Positions 9,485-18,945 of a DNA stretch of 64,000 nt are shown here, one piece after another. This DNA comes from Paracoccus luteus (GTDB taxonomy: Bacteria; Pseudomonadota; Alphaproteobacteria; Rhodobacterales; Rhodobacteraceae): positions 1 through 64,000 of the forward strand of contig NZ_SDEA01000005.1 in the NCBI RefSeq assembly GCF_004522155.1, written 5' to 3'. The notes beneath the pieces were generated by a model that worked only from the letters and a program-made list of their open reading frames with translations, was not told the DNA's origin and ran no database searches. Position 1 is the first letter of the stretch, and every line of letters starts with the position of its first letter. The position numbers and the translations under genes were made by a program.

Positions 9485-11431
9485 ATGGCCGCGCATCGCA
9501 TCGACTGGCACGAGATCGAGCCGTGGGAACCCGAGGAAACCGTGGGCAAGCTGTGGCACGGCTGGGCCAGCGGCCTGGACCCGGTGCAGGTCCACGACGC
9601 GGCCCGCGTCGCGCTGACCGATGTGGCGGGGCGGCTGGCGGTGCTGTTCCGGGGCCTGGGCGGCGATCACGCGGTCGAGTTCCGCGCCAGCGCCGACCGC
9701 GCAAGCCGCCATCGCCTGAGCTGGCTGCGCAGGCTGGGAACCGAGGTCGAGGCCGTGCCGCAGGCGAGCTATGACGGCGGGATCCTGCGGCTGCCCGCGT
9801 CGCTTGCGCTGCTGCCCACGCCCGAGGCGAACGGAACGCTGTATCTGTGGCTGGCGGCGCTGGCGGCCCATGCCGTCCCCCCGGTCGCCACCGACGATCC
9901 GCTGGCGCGCGATCTGGCGCATCTGGCCGCGGCGCGCGCATCGGTCGCGGCGACGCTGGACGCCGCGCCGGGGCTGGCCGCGCTGCAGGGCGAACTGGCC
10001 GCGCTGGTGCTGGCCACGCGCCCCGCAGGCAAGCTGCCGCCCGACGAGGCGGCCGTCGAGGCGCTGGTCCGCGAAGCACTTGGCGATCCCGCGCCGCTGC
10101 CGCCGGGGGCGCAGGCCCTGCGGGCCGCCGATCCGGCGACGCTGCGCGCACCGCGCGGCTATCAGCCGATGCGCCCCGTGCCGCTGTGGATCGTGGCCGA
10201 GGACGGCTTCATCTCGGCCGGCGACCGGGTCGAGACGCGCGAGGCCGAGGGCGAGGCCGAGCAGTCGGGCGAACAGCCCGACAAGACCATCCGCGCCCGC
10301 CGCCGCAAGGCCGACGCCGCCGAACGCAAGGACAGCCTGATCCTGCACAAGTTCGAGGCGATCCTGAGCTGGGCCGAGTTCCTGAACCTCAATCGCCGGG
10401 TCGAGGATGACGACGACGACAGCGCCAAGAAGGCGGCCGATGACCAGGACGAGCTGGGACTGGGCCAGATCAGCAAGGCCCCCGCGACGCGGCTGAAGCT
10501 GCACCTCGACCTCGCCCCCGAGGACGTGGACCGCGAGGCGCTGTCGGGCGTCTTCACCTATCCCGAATGGGACGCGCGGTCCGGCCATTATCTGCCCGCG
10601 CACGCGCGGGTGCTGGATTCCGCCCCCGATGCGCCGCCGGACGGACCCGCCCCCTTCGACGACGCAGCCCGCCGCCGCATCCGCGCCGTGCGCCGACAGT
10701 TCGAGGCGATGCGCCCCGGCCGGGTCGTCACCACCGGCCACCGCGACGGCGAGGAGCTGGACCTTGACGCCACCGTGCGATCCCGCGTCGGCATCGCCGT
10801 GTCGGGCGAAGGATCGGACCGGATCTGGAAGCAGTCACGGCCGCAGAACCGCGACCTTGCGGTGTCGATCCTGCTGGATATCTCGCGGTCCACCGAAAGC
10901 GCGGTCACCGGGCGCTCTGTCATCGACATCGAGCGCGAGGCGCTGGCCGCGCTGGCCTGGGGGCTGGACGCCTGCGGCGATCAGGTCGCGGTGCAGGCGT
11001 TCTGCTCGCTGCGGCGCGACCGGGTCTTCGTCACGACGTGCAAGCGGTTCGACGAGCCGATGTCGGGGCTGATCGAACAGCGTATCGCCGCGCTGTCGCC
11101 GCGGTTCTATACACGGCTGGGCGCGGGCATCCGCCACGCCGCGGCCGGACTTGGCGCGCAGGGGCGCAGGCGGCGGCTGCTGCTGGTCATCACCGACGGC
11201 AAGCCCAACGACCTGGACCACTACGAAGGCCGCCACGGCATCGAGGACAGCGCAATGGCCGTGCGCGAGGCGCGCCGCATGGGCCACGCGGTCTTCGGCA
11301 TCACCGTGGACCGCGACGGCAAGTCGTGGTTCCCGCGCATCTTCGGGCAGGGCGGCCATGCGCTGATCCCGCATCCCGACCGCCTGCCCGAGGCGCTGCC
11401 GCAGATCTATCGCCAGCTGGTCGGCGCATGA
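9485..11431 (+). CDS. norD: NorD, von Willebrand factor A-type activation protein
   Basis: 648 aa. The N-terminal two-thirds is helical and acidic in the middle (a DDDDD run around residue 310). The C-terminal VWA domain has the MIDAS motif D-I-S-R-S (in SILLDISRSTES) and the ITDGKPNDLDHYEGRHGIEDS segment typical of NorD/CbbO proteins. It works with the NorQ AAA+ ATPase to activate NorCB. A GGAAG ribosome site lies just upstream. The stop overlaps the norE ATG (ATGA). Confidence 0.94.
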   Translation: MAAHRIDWHEIEPWEPEETVGKLWHGWASGLDPVQVHDAARVALTDVAGRLAVLFRGLGGDHAVEFRASADRASRHRLSWLRRLGTEVEAVPQASYDGGILRLPASLALLPTPEANGTLYLWLAALAAHAVPPVATDDPLARDLAHLAAARASVAATLDAAPGLAALQGELAALVLATRPAGKLPPDEAAVEALVREALGDPAPLPPGAQALRAADPATLRAPRGYQPMRPVPLWIVAEDGFISAGDRVETREAEGEAEQSGEQPDKTIRARRRKADAAERKDSLILHKFEAILSWAEFLNLNRRVEDDDDDSAKKAADDQDELGLGQISKAPATRLKLHLDLAPEDVDREALSGVFTYPEWDARSGHYLPAHARVLDSAPDAPPDGPAPFDDAARRRIRAVRRQFEAMRPGRVVTTGHRDGEELDLDATVRSRVGIAVSGEGSDRIWKQSRPQNRDLAVSILLDISRSTESAVTGRSVIDIEREALAALAWGLDACGDQVAVQAFCSLRRDRVFVTTCKRFDEPMSGLIEQRIAALSPRFYTRLGAGIRHAAAGLGAQGRRRRLLLVITDGKPNDLDHYEGRHGIEDSAMAVREARRMGHAVFGITVDRDGKSWFPRIFGQGGHALIPHPDRLPEALPQIYRQLVGA

Positions 11432-11976
11432 CCGACGCGCCCGTCATCGAGCGTATCCCCGGCGACCTGATGATCTGGGTTCTGATTGTCAGCGAGCTGG
11501 CGGTGTTCGGCGCGGGGCTGCTGGTGTTCCTGGCGATCCGCCTGGGCGATCCGACGGGGTTCGCGGCGGCGCAGGACCAGTTGCACCGGGTGTCCGCCGG
11601 GATCAACACGGTGGTGCTGGTCACCTCGGGGTGGCTGGCGGCGCGCGCCGTGCGGTCTGCCGAGGATGGCCTGCGCGCCCCCGCGCGGCGCTGGCTGGGG
11701 CTGGCGGGCGCGCTGGGGGTGGTCTTCCTGATCCTGAAGGGCGTCGAATACGGCGATGCGCTGGACAAGGGCATCGGGTTCGAGACGCATGTCTTCTTCA
11801 GCTTCTACTGGATGCTGACACTGTTCCACGCGGCCCATGTGCTGGCCGGGATCATCATCCTGGCGCTGGTCGCCGTCCACGTGCGGCCCGATCACGTCGA
11901 GGCGGGGGCGCAGTTCTGGCACATGGTCGACCTGGTCTGGGTCGTCCTGTTCCCCATCATCTATCTGCTGCGATGA
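11428..11976 (+). CDS. norE: NorE, cytochrome c oxidase subunit III-like protein
   Basis: 182 aa with about five membrane helices, related to heme-copper oxidase subunit III (FETHVFFSFYWMLTLFHAAHVLAG and WHMVDLVWVVLFP). In Paracoccus NorE and NorF are needed for full NO reductase activity but are not catalytic. It overlaps norD and norF by 4 nt each, so the three are probably translationally coupled. Confidence 0.93.
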   Translation: MTDAPVIERIPGDLMIWVLIVSELAVFGAGLLVFLAIRLGDPTGFAAAQDQLHRVSAGINTVVLVTSGWLAARAVRSAEDGLRAPARRWLGLAGALGVVFLILKGVEYGDALDKGIGFETHVFFSFYWMLTLFHAAHVLAGIIILALVAVHVRPDHVEAGAQFWHMVDLVWVVLFPIIYLLR

Positions 11977-12230
11977 GGGACGATCTGACCCGCGCCTGGG
12001 TGGCGCTGATCGCGCTGTCCGCCGCATCGACCCTGCTGGCGGTGGTGGTCCCGCGGGGGACCGGGTCGGCGGCGGTGGGGGCCGCGATCCTTGCCCTGTC
12101 GTGGTTCAAGGCGCGGGTGATCCTGCGCCGCTATCTGGGGCTGGCGGCGGTGCCCGCCATCGGGCGCGGGTTCGACCTGGTGCTGGCGCTGTTCATGCTG
12201 GGCGCGCTTGGCCTGTATCTGGCGGCCTGA
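11973..12230 (+). CDS. norF: NorF, small membrane protein of the nor operon
   Basis: 85 aa with three hydrophobic segments; contains LSWFKARVILRRYLGL, similar to cytochrome oxidase subunit IV/NorF-type proteins. Its start overlaps the norE stop and it is the last gene of norCBQDEF. It converges on nnrR, 20 bp away. The exact role is unknown; assignment uses length, topology and position. Confidence 0.85.
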   Translation: MRDDLTRAWVALIALSAASTLLAVVVPRGTGSAAVGAAILALSWFKARVILRRYLGLAAVPAIGRGFDLVLALFMLGALGLYLAA

Positions 12231-12250
12231 GGCGGGCGCCTGCGGCCCGG

Positions 12251-12949
12251 TCACTTCATCCAGGCCTTGCCCGGATCCTCGTTGGTCAGGTCGCGCAGCA
12301 CGTCCAGGTCGTCGATGTGGGCGACGCTGGATTCGACCCGGACGCCATAGTCGCGCAGCCGACCGAAGGCGCGTGACAGGCTTTCCGGCTTCATCCCAAG
12401 GCGGCCGGCGATCAGGGTCTTGTTATAGGGCATCGACACCGAACACCCGCCCTGTTCGCAGGCGGCCAGATCGACCAGGAACTCGGCCACGCGCTGGACG
12501 CCCGACCGCGCCTTGAGCTGTTCGACCTGCGACACCAGCGCCTGCAGATGCACATAGGTCGACGCCAGCAGGGCGATGGCCAGTTCCGGTTCCTCGCGCA
12601 TCTGCCGGCGCAGCCGCGCGGCATCTATCCGCAGCAGGGTCGTGTCGGTCGTCGCCTCGGCCGACACGGGATAGGGCAGGTCGCGCAGGGCCACCGCCTC
12701 GCCGAAGGTGCGGCCGCGGGTCACGACCATCACCACCGCCTCGGCCCCGCTGGGGGCGATGCGGTAAAGCTTGACCCATCCGTCGATGACCACATACAGC
12801 GCCAGCGCCGGCTCGCCCTGCAGAAAGATGGTGCTGCCGGCCGGATAGTCCTGGGTGTGGGAAAACTCCAGCACCCGGTCGCGCAGGGGTTCCGAAAGGC
12901 CGGCAAGGATCGGGGTTCCAAGCGCGATCCGCAGCATCTCGGCTTTCAT
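12251..12949 (-). CDS. nnrR: Nnr/NnrR, Crp/Fnr-family regulator of denitrification
   Basis: 232 aa. An N-terminal cyclic-nucleotide-binding-like sensor domain (residues about 15-125) is followed by a dimerisation helix and a winged helix with RLGMKPESLSRAFGRL, whose E-S-x-S-R recognition helix is of the FNR type. The FNR cysteine cluster is absent, so it is not an oxygen-sensing FNR; Nnr proteins are thought to sense NO through heme. The ATG at 12949 follows GGACGA and begins like other Nnr proteins; an upstream in-frame ATG at 13009 is less likely. It probably acts at the boxes at 2176-2189 and 6673-6686. Confidence 0.88.
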   Translation of the reverse strand: MKAEMLRIALGTPILAGLSEPLRDRVLEFSHTQDYPAGSTIFLQGEPALALYVVIDGWVKLYRIAPSGAEAVVMVVTRGRTFGEAVALRDLPYPVSAEATTDTTLLRIDAARLRRQMREEPELAIALLASTYVHLQALVSQVEQLKARSGVQRVAEFLVDLAACEQGGCSVSMPYNKTLIAGRLGMKPESLSRAFGRLRDYGVRVESSVAHIDDLDVLRDLTNEDPGKAWMK

Positions 12950-12994
12950 GTCTCGTCCTGTCGATGGGCCCGGTTGCCGACAGTCACCATGTTT

Positions 12995-13010
12995 GTTGTA
13001 GAAGCACAAC
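12995..13010. promoter_or_regulatory. Inverted repeat upstream of nnrR
   Basis: GTTGT-N6-ACAAC, a perfect 5-bp inverted repeat about 46 bp upstream of the nnrR ATG. It does not fit the TTGAC-N4-GTTAA boxes of nir and nor, so it is either a different operator or chance. The surrounding sequence is lower in GC than the neighbourhood, as expected of a promoter. Confidence 0.3.
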
Positions 13011-13438
13011 CTGAAAGCCGGGGATCAACCCGTTGCCTGGATTGCCGCTGGCGGCCCGGCCCGCTGAACCCCGGGCTGGGGACGCCATGTCGGCGCGCGT
13101 GCGAAAGCGGCCGCCGCGTCTATCGCCTCACGGGTGCGCTGTTCTTCGGCGCGGCCGCGTTCATCGGGTCGGTGCTGGACCGCAGCAGGGACACTCACCG
13201 GCGATGGCAATTCAACTGTCGGCCGTGCCGCCTATGGATTCCATCGCCGACAACGTGATCGCGGGCAGGTTCCGACCGCGCGGCCTCGCGCTGGGGATAT
13301 CGGGGCCAGCCGCCCGGCGCGCCGCCTGCTGCTGACCCAATGCCTGGCCCGCCGCACTGCGCCCGTGACCCTACGCTAGCGGACGCGCTGGCGCGGATCG
13401 GGCGCGGGCCGGGCGCGGCGGGGAAGCAGGCCGGGCGC
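13011..13438. other. Intergenic region between livM and nnrR, no gene seen
   Basis: About 430 bp of GC-rich sequence. Short open frames on both strands have Arg/Pro/Ala-rich translations without recognisable motifs or ribosome sites and look like shadows of base composition. A direct repeat of GGCCGGGCGC occurs twice near 13408-13440. No RNA gene or convincing terminator was recognised. Confidence 0.5.
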
Positions 13439-14437
13439 CTAGCTTTCCGACCGCATCCCCAGCGTGCGGCCCAGCCGCGATGCGGCCAGCTCGCCGATCA
13501 GGCCGCGGCGGAACAGCAGCACGCAGGCCATGAACACAACCCCGGTGATGATCGTCACGGGAATGTCCGATGTCGCCAGATAGTTCTGCAGCGTCACCAC
13601 CAGCCCCGCGCCCACGATGGGGCCAAGCAACGTGCCGATGCCGCCCAGAAGGGTCATCAGGATCACCTCGCCCGACATCTGCCAGGTCACGTCGGTCAGC
13701 GTCGCGAATTGGAAGATCAGCGCCTTGATGGCGCCCGCCAGCCCGGCCAGCGCCGCCGACATGACGAAGGCCCCCAGTTTGTAGCGCGCGACCGAATAGC
13801 CCAGCGAGATGGCGCGCTGTTCGTTTTCGCGGATCGCCTTCAGGATCATGCCGAAGGGCGAGTTGACGAAGCGCCAGATGATGAACAGCCCCAGCATGAA
13901 GACCGCCAGCACGAAGTAATACATTGTCATCGTCCGGCCGAGGTCGATCACGCCGAACAGCATCCCGCGCGGCACGGACTGGATCCCGTCCTCGCCATGC
14001 GTGAAGGGCATCTGGACGCAGGCGAAAAAGAACATCTGCGACAGCGCCAGCGTGATCATGGCGAAATAGATGCCCTGCCGGCGGATGGCGATCGCGCCGA
14101 TCACCAGCCCCAGCCCCGCCGCGCCGAGGACGCCCAGAAGGATGCCCATTTCCGGGGACCAGCCCCATTCCTTGACCGCGTGGGCGGTGAAATAGGACGC
14201 CCCCCCAAAGAACGCGGCATGGCCAAAGCTGAGCAGCCCGGTATAGCCCAGCAGCAGGTTGAACGCCGAGGCGAACAGCGCAAAGGCCAGCAGCTTCATC
14301 AGGAAGATCGGGTAAAGCAGCATCGGCGCGATCAGCAGCGCCGCCAGCAGCACCGCCATCAGCGCCAGCTGAATCTGTCCGCTGCGCGCGTGGGCCTGGA
14401 CGTGGCCGGTCGCGATGGGTTCGGATTTCCCGGCCAT
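13439..14437 (-). CDS. livM: LivM-type branched-chain amino acid ABC permease
   Basis: 332 aa from this ATG. Inner-membrane permease with 8-10 helices, ending with a short cytoplasmic tail. Family signatures are GYTGLLSFGHAAFFGGASY near residue 65 and the cytoplasmic coupling loop AIRENEQRAISLGY near 200. The ATG at 14437 has GGAAAGG at 9 nt; an in-frame ATG at 14446 sits directly on that site and would overlap livH. Last gene of the minus-strand operon SBP-livG-livF-livH-livM. Confidence 0.92.
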   Translation of the reverse strand: MAGKSEPIATGHVQAHARSGQIQLALMAVLLAALLIAPMLLYPIFLMKLLAFALFASAFNLLLGYTGLLSFGHAAFFGGASYFTAHAVKEWGWSPEMGILLGVLGAAGLGLVIGAIAIRRQGIYFAMITLALSQMFFFACVQMPFTHGEDGIQSVPRGMLFGVIDLGRTMTMYYFVLAVFMLGLFIIWRFVNSPFGMILKAIRENEQRAISLGYSVARYKLGAFVMSAALAGLAGAIKALIFQFATLTDVTWQMSGEVILMTLLGGIGTLLGPIVGAGLVVTLQNYLATSDIPVTIITGVVFMACVLLFRRGLIGELAASRLGRTLGMRSES

Positions 14438-14438
14438 G

Positions 14439-15326
14439 TCAGGCATCCTTTCCGAAAAGTCCCGCGGGCCGCAGGATCAGCACGATGGCCATGATGACAA
14501 AGATCACGATGTTGGACGCCTCGGGGTAGAAGACCTTGGTCAGCCCTTCGATCACGCCAAGCATATAGCCGGTGACGATGGCGCCGAGGATGGACCCCAT
14601 GCCGCCGACCACGACCACGGCAAAGACGATGATGATGAGGTTAGACCCCATCAGCGGGCTGACCTGATAGATGGGTGCCGCCAGCACCCCCGCAAATGCG
14701 GCCAGACCGGCCCCCAGCGCATAGGTCAGGGTCAGCAGCACGGGCACGTTGACGCCGAACGACTGCACCAGCACCGGGTTTTCCGTCGCGGCGCGCAGAT
14801 AGGCGCCCAGCTTGGTCTTTTCGATCAGCAGCCACACCGCGATGCAGACCGCCAGCGAGGCGACGACCACCCAGCCGCGATAGACCGGCAGGAACATGAA
14901 GCCCAGGTTCACCGCCCCGGTCAGCTGCGCGGGCGCCGCATAGGGCTTGCCCGAGGCGCCGAAGAAATAGCGGAACGTGCCTTCGACCGCCAGCGCGAGG
15001 CCGAAGGTGAACAGCAGCCCGTAGAGGTGATCGAGCTTGTAAAGCCGCGACAGCATGGTGCGTTCGACCACCGCCGCGAACAGCCCGACGATGACCGGCG
15101 CGAGGATCAGCGCCAGCCAATAGTTGACGCCGCCGACCGTCAGCAGCAGCAACGCGGCGAAGGCGCCCAGCATGTATTGCGCGCCGTGGGCAAAGTTGAT
15201 GACGCGCAGCAGCCCGAAGATGACGGCCAGCCCCAGCGACAGCAGCGCATAGAACGACCCGTTGATCAGCCCGACCAGCAGCTGCCCCATCAGGGCCTGG
15301 ACCGGGATTCCGAAGATCATCGTCAT
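14439..15326 (-). CDS. livH: LivH-type branched-chain amino acid ABC permease
   Basis: 295 aa inner-membrane permease. Typical LivH features are GLINGSFYALLSLGLAVIFGLLRVINFAHG near the N-terminus, the coupling-loop region LRAATENPVLVQSFGV and the VVVVGGMGSILGAIVTGY segment. It pairs with LivM as the heterodimeric channel. It begins 1 bp after livF ends, so it is in one transcript with the ATPases. Substrate is inferred only from the family (branched-chain amino acids, amides or related compounds). Confidence 0.92.
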   Translation of the reverse strand: MTMIFGIPVQALMGQLLVGLINGSFYALLSLGLAVIFGLLRVINFAHGAQYMLGAFAALLLLTVGGVNYWLALILAPVIVGLFAAVVERTMLSRLYKLDHLYGLLFTFGLALAVEGTFRYFFGASGKPYAAPAQLTGAVNLGFMFLPVYRGWVVVASLAVCIAVWLLIEKTKLGAYLRAATENPVLVQSFGVNVPVLLTLTYALGAGLAAFAGVLAAPIYQVSPLMGSNLIIIVFAVVVVGGMGSILGAIVTGYMLGVIEGLTKVFYPEASNIVIFVIMAIVLILRPAGLFGKDA

Positions 15327-15327
15327 G

Positions 15328-16029
15328 TCAGACCCCCAGCTTTTCGTGCAGCATGCCCATGCGGGCGTCCAGTTCGCCGACCGGGAACTCCTGCGTCATG
15401 ACGCCGTGGTCCATGACATAGAACCGGTCCGCCACCTTGGATGCGAAGCGGAAGTTCTGTTCCACCAGCACCACCGTCATGCCGCGCGCCTTCAGCGTGC
15501 GCAGCACGTCGCCGATGGCCTGGATGATGACGGGGGCCAGCCCCTCGGTCGGCTCGTCCAACAGCAGGCAGCGCGCGCCCGTGCGCAGGATGCGCGCCAT
15601 CGCCAGCATCTGCTGTTCGCCGCCCGACAGCTTGGTGCCGGGGCTGTTGCGGCGTTCCTTGAGGTTCGGGAACAGCTCGTGGATTTCCGCGATGCTCATC
15701 CCGCCCGGCGCGGTGACGGGGGGCAGCATCAGGTTTTCCTCGACCGTGAGGGTGGCGAAGATGCCGCGTTCCTCGGGGACGAAACCCAGGCCCGCGCGGG
15801 CGGTGCGGTGCAGCGGCATCGCCAGCACGTCCTGGCCGGCAAAGTCGATGCGGCCCGTGCGCTTGCGCACGATGCCCATGATCGACCGCAGGGTGGTGGT
15901 CTTGCCCATGCCGTTGCGGCCCAGGATGCAGACCGTCTCACCCTCGGCCACGGTCATGTTCACGCCATGCAGCACATGGCTTTCGCCATACCAGGCGTTG
16001 AGGTCCGAGACCTGAAGCAGGGGGGTCAT
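15328..16029 (-). CDS. livF: LivF-type ABC transporter ATPase
   Basis: 233 aa ATPase. Walker A is GRNGMGKTT (about residue 38), signature LSGGEQQML (about 135), Walker B LLLDEPTEGL (about 155), followed by the H-loop region VVLVEQNF. The lack of a long C-terminal extension separates it from LivG. The start codon overlaps the livG stop by 4 nt. Confidence 0.93.
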   Translation of the reverse strand: MTPLLQVSDLNAWYGESHVLHGVNMTVAEGETVCILGRNGMGKTTTLRSIMGIVRKRTGRIDFAGQDVLAMPLHRTARAGLGFVPEERGIFATLTVEENLMLPPVTAPGGMSIAEIHELFPNLKERRNSPGTKLSGGEQQMLAMARILRTGARCLLLDEPTEGLAPVIIQAIGDVLRTLKARGMTVVLVEQNFRFASKVADRFYVMDHGVMTQEFPVGELDARMGMLHEKLGV

Positions 16030-16799
16030 GCGTCGGTTCCCATATAGGCGGTGCGGACGCGCGGGTCCGCCGCGACCGTGGCATAGTCGCCGCGGGCAAG
16101 GATCTCGCCGCGCTGCAGGACCGTCACCTCGTCGCAGATGTCGGCCACGACCGACAGATTGTGTTCGACCATCAGCACGGCGCGGCTGCGCGCCACCTCG
16201 CGGATGATGGCGGCGACCATCTGCACGTCCTCGTGGCCCATGCCGGCCATCGGTTCGTCCAGCAGCAGCACCTGCGGGTCCAGCGCCAGCGTCGTCGCGA
16301 TTTCCAGCACGCGCTTGCGGCCATAGGACAGATCGGCGGCGCGGTGGTCGCGCCAGGGGGTCAGCCCCAGTTCGTCGATCAGGGCGCCCGCGCGGTCGTT
16401 CAGCACGTCCAGCGCCGACAGTGGCCGCCAGAACTGCACATGCAGGTCGGCCGGCCGCTGCAGCGCGATGCGGATGTTGTCCAGCACCGTCAGATGCGGG
16501 AACACCGCCGAGATCTGGAACGACCGCACCAGCCCCATGCGCGCGACGGCGTCGGGCGCCATGCGGGTGATGTCGGTGCCCATCAGCGTGATCTGCCCGC
16601 GGGTCGGCTGCAGGAACTTGGTCAGCAGGTTGAACACGGTGGTCTTGCCGGCCCCGTTGGGGCCGATCAGCGCGTGGATGCGGGCGTGATGCACGTCCAG
16701 ATCCACGTTGTTGACGGCGGTGAACCCGGCGAAATCGCGGCCCAGACCGCGGGCGGAAAGCACCACCCGCGGTTCGGCCGTCAAGGCGGCGTCGGTCAT
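16026..16799 (-). CDS. livG: LivG-type ABC transporter ATPase
   Basis: 257 aa ATPase. Walker A is GPNGAGKTT (about residue 42), signature LSYGRKRVLEI (about 155), Walker B LLLDEPMAGM, H-loop LMVEHNLSVV. The C-terminal tail (RVRTAYMGTDA) is typical of LivG, where it ends in YxG. The signature begins LSYG rather than LSGG, as is usual in LivG proteins. It lies 4 bp after the binding-protein gene. Confidence 0.93.
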   Translation of the reverse strand: MTDAALTAEPRVVLSARGLGRDFAGFTAVNNVDLDVHHARIHALIGPNGAGKTTVFNLLTKFLQPTRGQITLMGTDITRMAPDAVARMGLVRSFQISAVFPHLTVLDNIRIALQRPADLHVQFWRPLSALDVLNDRAGALIDELGLTPWRDHRAADLSYGRKRVLEIATTLALDPQVLLLDEPMAGMGHEDVQMVAAIIREVARSRAVLMVEHNLSVVADICDEVTVLQRGEILARGDYATVAADPRVRTAYMGTDA

Positions 16800-16803
16800 G
16801 CTG

Positions 16804-18003
16804 TCACTGAACCAGCGGGCAGCCCGACTTGGCGGGGTCCAGATACGCCTGGTCGCCGGGGATGGTGGCCGCGACGTTGAAGTAATCCCACTCGGTCTTG
16901 ACGTCCTCGGGCTTTTTCACCTCGAGCAGATAGACGTCCGAGATCATGCGCCCGTTCGGCGCGACCTTGCCGCCGTTGGCGAAGATGTCGTCGACCGGCA
17001 TCTCGTGCATCTTGGCGGCGACGGCCTCGGTCTCGTCGGTGCCGGCGGCCTCGATCGCGCGCAGGTAATGCATCACGCCCGAATACGTCCCGGCATGGAT
17101 CATGTTCGGCATGGCGCCGGTGCGTTCCATCATGCGCTTGCCGAACTCGGCCGTTTCGGGCGTGCGGTTCCAGTAAAAGCTTTCGGTCAGCGTCAGCCCC
17201 TGCGCCGCCTCGATCCCCAGCCCGTGGACCTCGGCCAGGGTGAACAGCAGCGCGGCTAGCTTTTGCCCGCCTTGCGTGATGCCGAACTCGGACGCCTGCT
17301 TGATGGCGTTCTGGGTGTCCAGCCCCGCGTTGGCGAGGCCGATCACCTTGGCCCCCGACGACTGCCCCTGCAGCAGGAAGGACGAGAAATCGGTCGTCGC
17401 CAGCGGATGCTTGACCGCGCCGACCACGGTGCCGCCCTTTTCCTTGACGATGGCAGCGGTGTTCTCCTCCAGCGAATAGCCGAAGGCATAGTCGGCGGTC
17501 AGGAAGAACCACGAATCCCCGCCCTGTTCGACCAGCGCGCCGCCGGTGCCCACGGCCAGCGCGTGGGTGTCATAGGCCCAATGGAAGCCATAGGGCGAAC
17601 AGGCCTTGCCGGTCAGGTCGGTGGTCGCCGCGCCGGTCACAAGGTCGATCTTTTTCTTTTCCTGCGACAGCGCCTGCACCGCCAGCGCCACCGACGAGGT
17701 GGTCAGCTCCATGATCGCATCGACCTGCTCGGTGTCGTACCACTGCCGCGCGATGTTGGACGCGATGTCGGCCTTGTTCTGGTGGTCGGCGTCGACGACC
17801 TCGATCGGCATGTCCAGCACCTTGCCGCCGAAATCCTCGACCGCCATCTTGGCGGCCTCGACCGAGAACTTGCCGCCAAAGTCCGCGTAGACGCCGGACT
17901 GGTCGTTCAGGATGCCGATCTTGACCTTGCCGTCCGAAACCTCGGCCAAGGCAGGCGTGGTCAACAGGGCCGCCGCGGCGGCCGAGAGCAGAAGTCGCGT
18001 CAT
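16804..18003 (-). CDS. LivJ/LivK-like ABC substrate-binding protein
   Basis: 399 aa periplasmic binding protein with a cleavable signal (MTRLLLSAAAAALLTTPALA). The mature N-terminus KVKIGILNDQSGVYADFGG is characteristic of the type 1 branched-chain amino acid binding fold (Peripla_BP_6). GGDSWFFLTADYAFGYSLE occurs mid-protein. The start at 18003 is preceded by AGGGAGGA. First gene of the liv-type operon. The ligand is not determined: many members of this family bind amides, urea or aromatic compounds. Confidence 0.9.
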   Translation of the reverse strand: MTRLLLSAAAAALLTTPALAEVSDGKVKIGILNDQSGVYADFGGKFSVEAAKMAVEDFGGKVLDMPIEVVDADHQNKADIASNIARQWYDTEQVDAIMELTTSSVALAVQALSQEKKKIDLVTGAATTDLTGKACSPYGFHWAYDTHALAVGTGGALVEQGGDSWFFLTADYAFGYSLEENTAAIVKEKGGTVVGAVKHPLATTDFSSFLLQGQSSGAKVIGLANAGLDTQNAIKQASEFGITQGGQKLAALLFTLAEVHGLGIEAAQGLTLTESFYWNRTPETAEFGKRMMERTGAMPNMIHAGTYSGVMHYLRAIEAAGTDETEAVAAKMHEMPVDDIFANGGKVAPNGRMISDVYLLEVKKPEDVKTEWDYFNVAATIPGDQAYLDPAKSGCPLVQ

Positions 18004-18183
18004 TCTTGTTCCTCCCTGCGGGCGGCGGCGACGAGCCCGCGCGCCCTGTGGCCAGACGTTGCGGCAGACCGCCGCAGGATGCAACTGTCCAGTGCCTGTC
18101 GGAAAGCACATGCGGGCGGGGGCGGGTTGTCAGGACCGCCGCGCTGCGCCACAACGTTGAAAAAGCCCTTGGGACACGCGAAG

Positions 18184-18945
18184 ATGACCGACATTTCCGT
18201 CAGCGAGCGCAGGCTGATCGCCGCGCTGGATCGTCTTGACTATGCGGTCGAACGCGCCGCCGCGCGGCTGGCCGCGCAGGCCGCGGCCGTTCCCCCCGCG
18301 GCCCCGGTGCCCGAGGCGCCATTGTCCGACGGCGTCGCCGCCCTGCACGACCGCCAGGCAGCCACGCTTGAGGCGCTGCAGATGCGGCTGGCCGAGGCGC
18401 ACGAGCATCTGGCCGGCGCGGGCGAGCAGGCGGCGCGGCTGGCCGCCGCCAACGACGGGCTGGCCAGCGCGAACCGGGCGCTGATCGAGGCCGCCAGCGA
18501 CTGGGCGGGCAGGGGGCCGGACGCCGTCGCCGCCGCCCTGAACGCCGAGATCGAATCGCTGCGCGCCGGCCGCGCCGCCGAGATCGCCCAAATGGGCGAG
18601 ATACTGGACGCGCTGGACCGGATGCTGGGCGTGACCGCGCCGCGTCCCCGTCCCCTGCCGCGCCGCGCTGGCGGCGGGGCCGGGCCTGCGGCGGCGGCGG
18701 CGATCGCGGGCGAGGACGACGCCGCCGGCACCGCGCCCCCGGCGTTCCGCCCGGCCGGGACGCGCGCCGAACCCGCGCCCGACGCACTGGCCGCCGATGC
18801 ACTGGCCGCCGATGAACCCGTCGCGCGCGCCGAGCTGGTGGTTGAACGCGACGACGCCGACCTGCTGGGCGGCGCCTACGGGGACGACCCCGACGACCTG
18901 TCCGACCCCGATCCCGATGCCGATCCCGACGAGGAGCGCCGCTGA
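18184..18945 (+). CDS. Coiled-coil protein of unknown function upstream of zapA
   Basis: 253 aa, no recognised domain. Residues about 5-160 are Ala/Leu/Glu-rich with heptad character, predicting a long coiled coil (for example LEALQMRLAEAHEHLAGAGEQ within that stretch). It then turns to an Arg/Pro and Ala-rich linker and a very acidic tail with repeated DPD units up to DEERR. No signal peptide or membrane segment. Its stop overlaps the zapA start (TGATG), so the two are translationally coupled, which suggests a role at the division ring. Function is not established. Confidence 0.75.
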   Translation: MTDISVSERRLIAALDRLDYAVERAAARLAAQAAAVPPAAPVPEAPLSDGVAALHDRQAATLEALQMRLAEAHEHLAGAGEQAARLAAANDGLASANRALIEAASDWAGRGPDAVAAALNAEIESLRAGRAAEIAQMGEILDALDRMLGVTAPRPRPLPRRAGGGAGPAAAAAIAGEDDAAGTAPPAFRPAGTRAEPAPDALAADALAADEPVARAELVVERDDADLLGGAYGDDPDDLSDPDPDADPDEERR

